From JBJXHB01 sp046160725 (GTDB lineage: Bacteria > Pseudomonadota > Gammaproteobacteria > Burkholderiales > Burkholderiaceae_C), in assembly GCA_046160725.1 (NCBI GenBank), contig JBJXHB010000155.1, positions 1-10,112 on the forward strand: a stretch of 10,112 bases of DNA, written 5' to 3'. Below, in pieces: positions 9,554 to 10,112 of this stretch (position 1 is the first letter of the stretch; each line of letters opens with the position of its first letter). The translations under genes were made by a program, and so were the position numbers. Below the pieces are notes generated by a model that saw only the letters and a program-made list of their open reading frames with translations, was not told where the DNA came from and did no database searches.

Positions 9554-10039
9554 ATGGGCGGGGACTTTCCGCGCACGCTCAAGATCGCCACCGTCTGGCT
9601 GCTGGCCGGGCTGCTGGTGTTCCTGGGCTACCAGGCGCTGGAGCGCCACGAGCAGGCCAGCCGTTTCGACAGCGACGGCCGCACCATCACCCTGCGGCGC
9701 GGGCCGGACGGCCACTACCACTGGCCGGGCCGGCTGAACGGCGTGGCGGTGGACTTCCTGGTCGATACCGGCGCCACCCGCACCGCGTTGCCCCAGGCGC
9801 TGGCCGACCAGGCCGGCCTGGCCCGGCTGGGCGAGGTACGGTCGGAGACGGCCGGCGGCATCGCGCGCGGCTGGGCCGCCCGCGCCGACCTGGCGCTGGA
9901 CGGCGGCGTGCGCGTGCAGGGCCTGCCGGTGGTGGTGCTGCCGGGCCTGCGCGAGCATCCGCTGCTGGGCATGGACGTGCTGGGCCGCATGCGCTGGCGC
10001 CAGGAGTCTGGTGTGTTGACGATTGAACCCGGCCGCTGA
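9554..10039 (+). CDS. Membrane-anchored retropepsin-like aspartic protease
   Basis: A 161-residue protein with one N-terminal transmembrane helix (about 10-26) and a small retropepsin-like domain, probably periplasmic. The catalytic motif is VDFLVDTGATRTALP with Asp71-Thr72-Gly73-Ala74. The C-terminal HPLLGMDVLGRMRW is the hydrophobic-Gly segment that follows the flap region in the TIGR02281/clan AA single-domain proteases. Such proteins work as homodimers, with each chain giving one Asp. The substrate is unknown. Length and domain order are normal for the family. The start lies 6 bp after the FAH-family stop, so the two genes are probably co-transcribed. No clear Shine-Dalgarno sequence precedes the ATG (gatccacc). 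No U-tract terminator follows within the window. Confidence 0.9.
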   Translation: MGGDFPRTLKIATVWLLAGLLVFLGYQALERHEQASRFDSDGRTITLRRGPDGHYHWPGRLNGVAVDFLVDTGATRTALPQALADQAGLARLGEVRSETAGGIARGWAARADLALDGGVRVQGLPVVVLPGLREHPLLGMDVLGRMRWRQESGVLTIEPGR

Positions 10040-10080
10040 GCGCCACAGGCTGCCGGGTCCTGCGCCCCGGGGCCGGCCAC

Positions 10081-10109
10081 TTTGCGCCGCCGGCCAGCCC
10101 CGCTACTAT
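10081..10109 (+). promoter_or_regulatory. Putative sigma-70-type promoter for a gene beyond the right edge
   Basis: TTTGCG (10081-10086) and TACTAT (10104-10109) are separated by exactly 17 bases. The pair lies after the protease stop and three bases before the window ends, pointing right. It is the best paired -35/-10 candidate in the window. The gene it would serve is not visible. Confidence 0.5.
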
Positions 10110-10112
10110 GAC

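Overview
The window is very GC-rich, with G/C-dominated third codon positions. Its gene content fits a betaproteobacterium of the order Burkholderiales, probably a Rubrivivax/Leptothrix/Roseateles-type lineage. Three things point there: a methionine synthase split into separate metH1 and metH2 genes, a DUF3567 protein, and a fumarylacetoacetate hydrolase-family protein whose N-terminus is of the Burkholderiales type. The assignment is inferred from protein resemblance only; no searches were run.

Layout from left to right. Positions 1-275 carry no gene I can support, but they hold a 25-bp perfect copy of the 3' end of metH2. Next, on the minus strand, is a compact toxin-antitoxin pair (RelE/ParE-like toxin 276-590; RHH-like antitoxin 587-859; ATGA overlap). 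Then comes metH2 (893-3667, minus: pterin, B12 and SAM/activation domains). A small lipoprotein gene on the plus strand (3895-4557) separates metH2 from metH1 (4574-5635, minus: homocysteine/zinc domain). Upstream of metH1, also on the minus strand, lie a membrane-anchored GGDEF-EAL protein (5676-7175), a DUF3567 protein (7228-7512) and a DUF3108 protein (7586-8677). Divergent from the last, with start codons only 6 bp apart, are an FAH-family gene (8684-9547) and a membrane-anchored retropepsin-like protease (9554-10039). The window ends in a good promoter candidate for a gene just beyond the right edge.

How the genes work together. MetH1 and MetH2 together rebuild full-length cobalamin-dependent methionine synthase: MetH1 binds homocysteine and zinc, and MetH2 binds methyltetrahydrofolate, B12 and SAM. 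The toxin-antitoxin pair is a self-contained accessory unit placed exactly at the metH2 3' end. The GGDEF-EAL protein probably degrades cyclic-di-GMP. The rest are envelope or housekeeping genes without a visible shared pathway.

The points most worth following up are: (1) the toxin-antitoxin cassette bounded by a direct repeat of the metH 3' end, with no integrase; (2) an FAH-family protein that appears to have lost its acidic metal ligands and catalytic lysine while its reading frame stays intact; (3) a recurrent T(A/G)CAAT-N6-ATG arrangement at three unrelated genes, suggesting leaderless transcripts; (4) a lipoprotein with a ligand-less OmpA-like domain lying antisense between the two halves of methionine synthase; and (5) a GGDEF domain with an Asp-to-Asn change at the metal site in front of an intact EAL domain.
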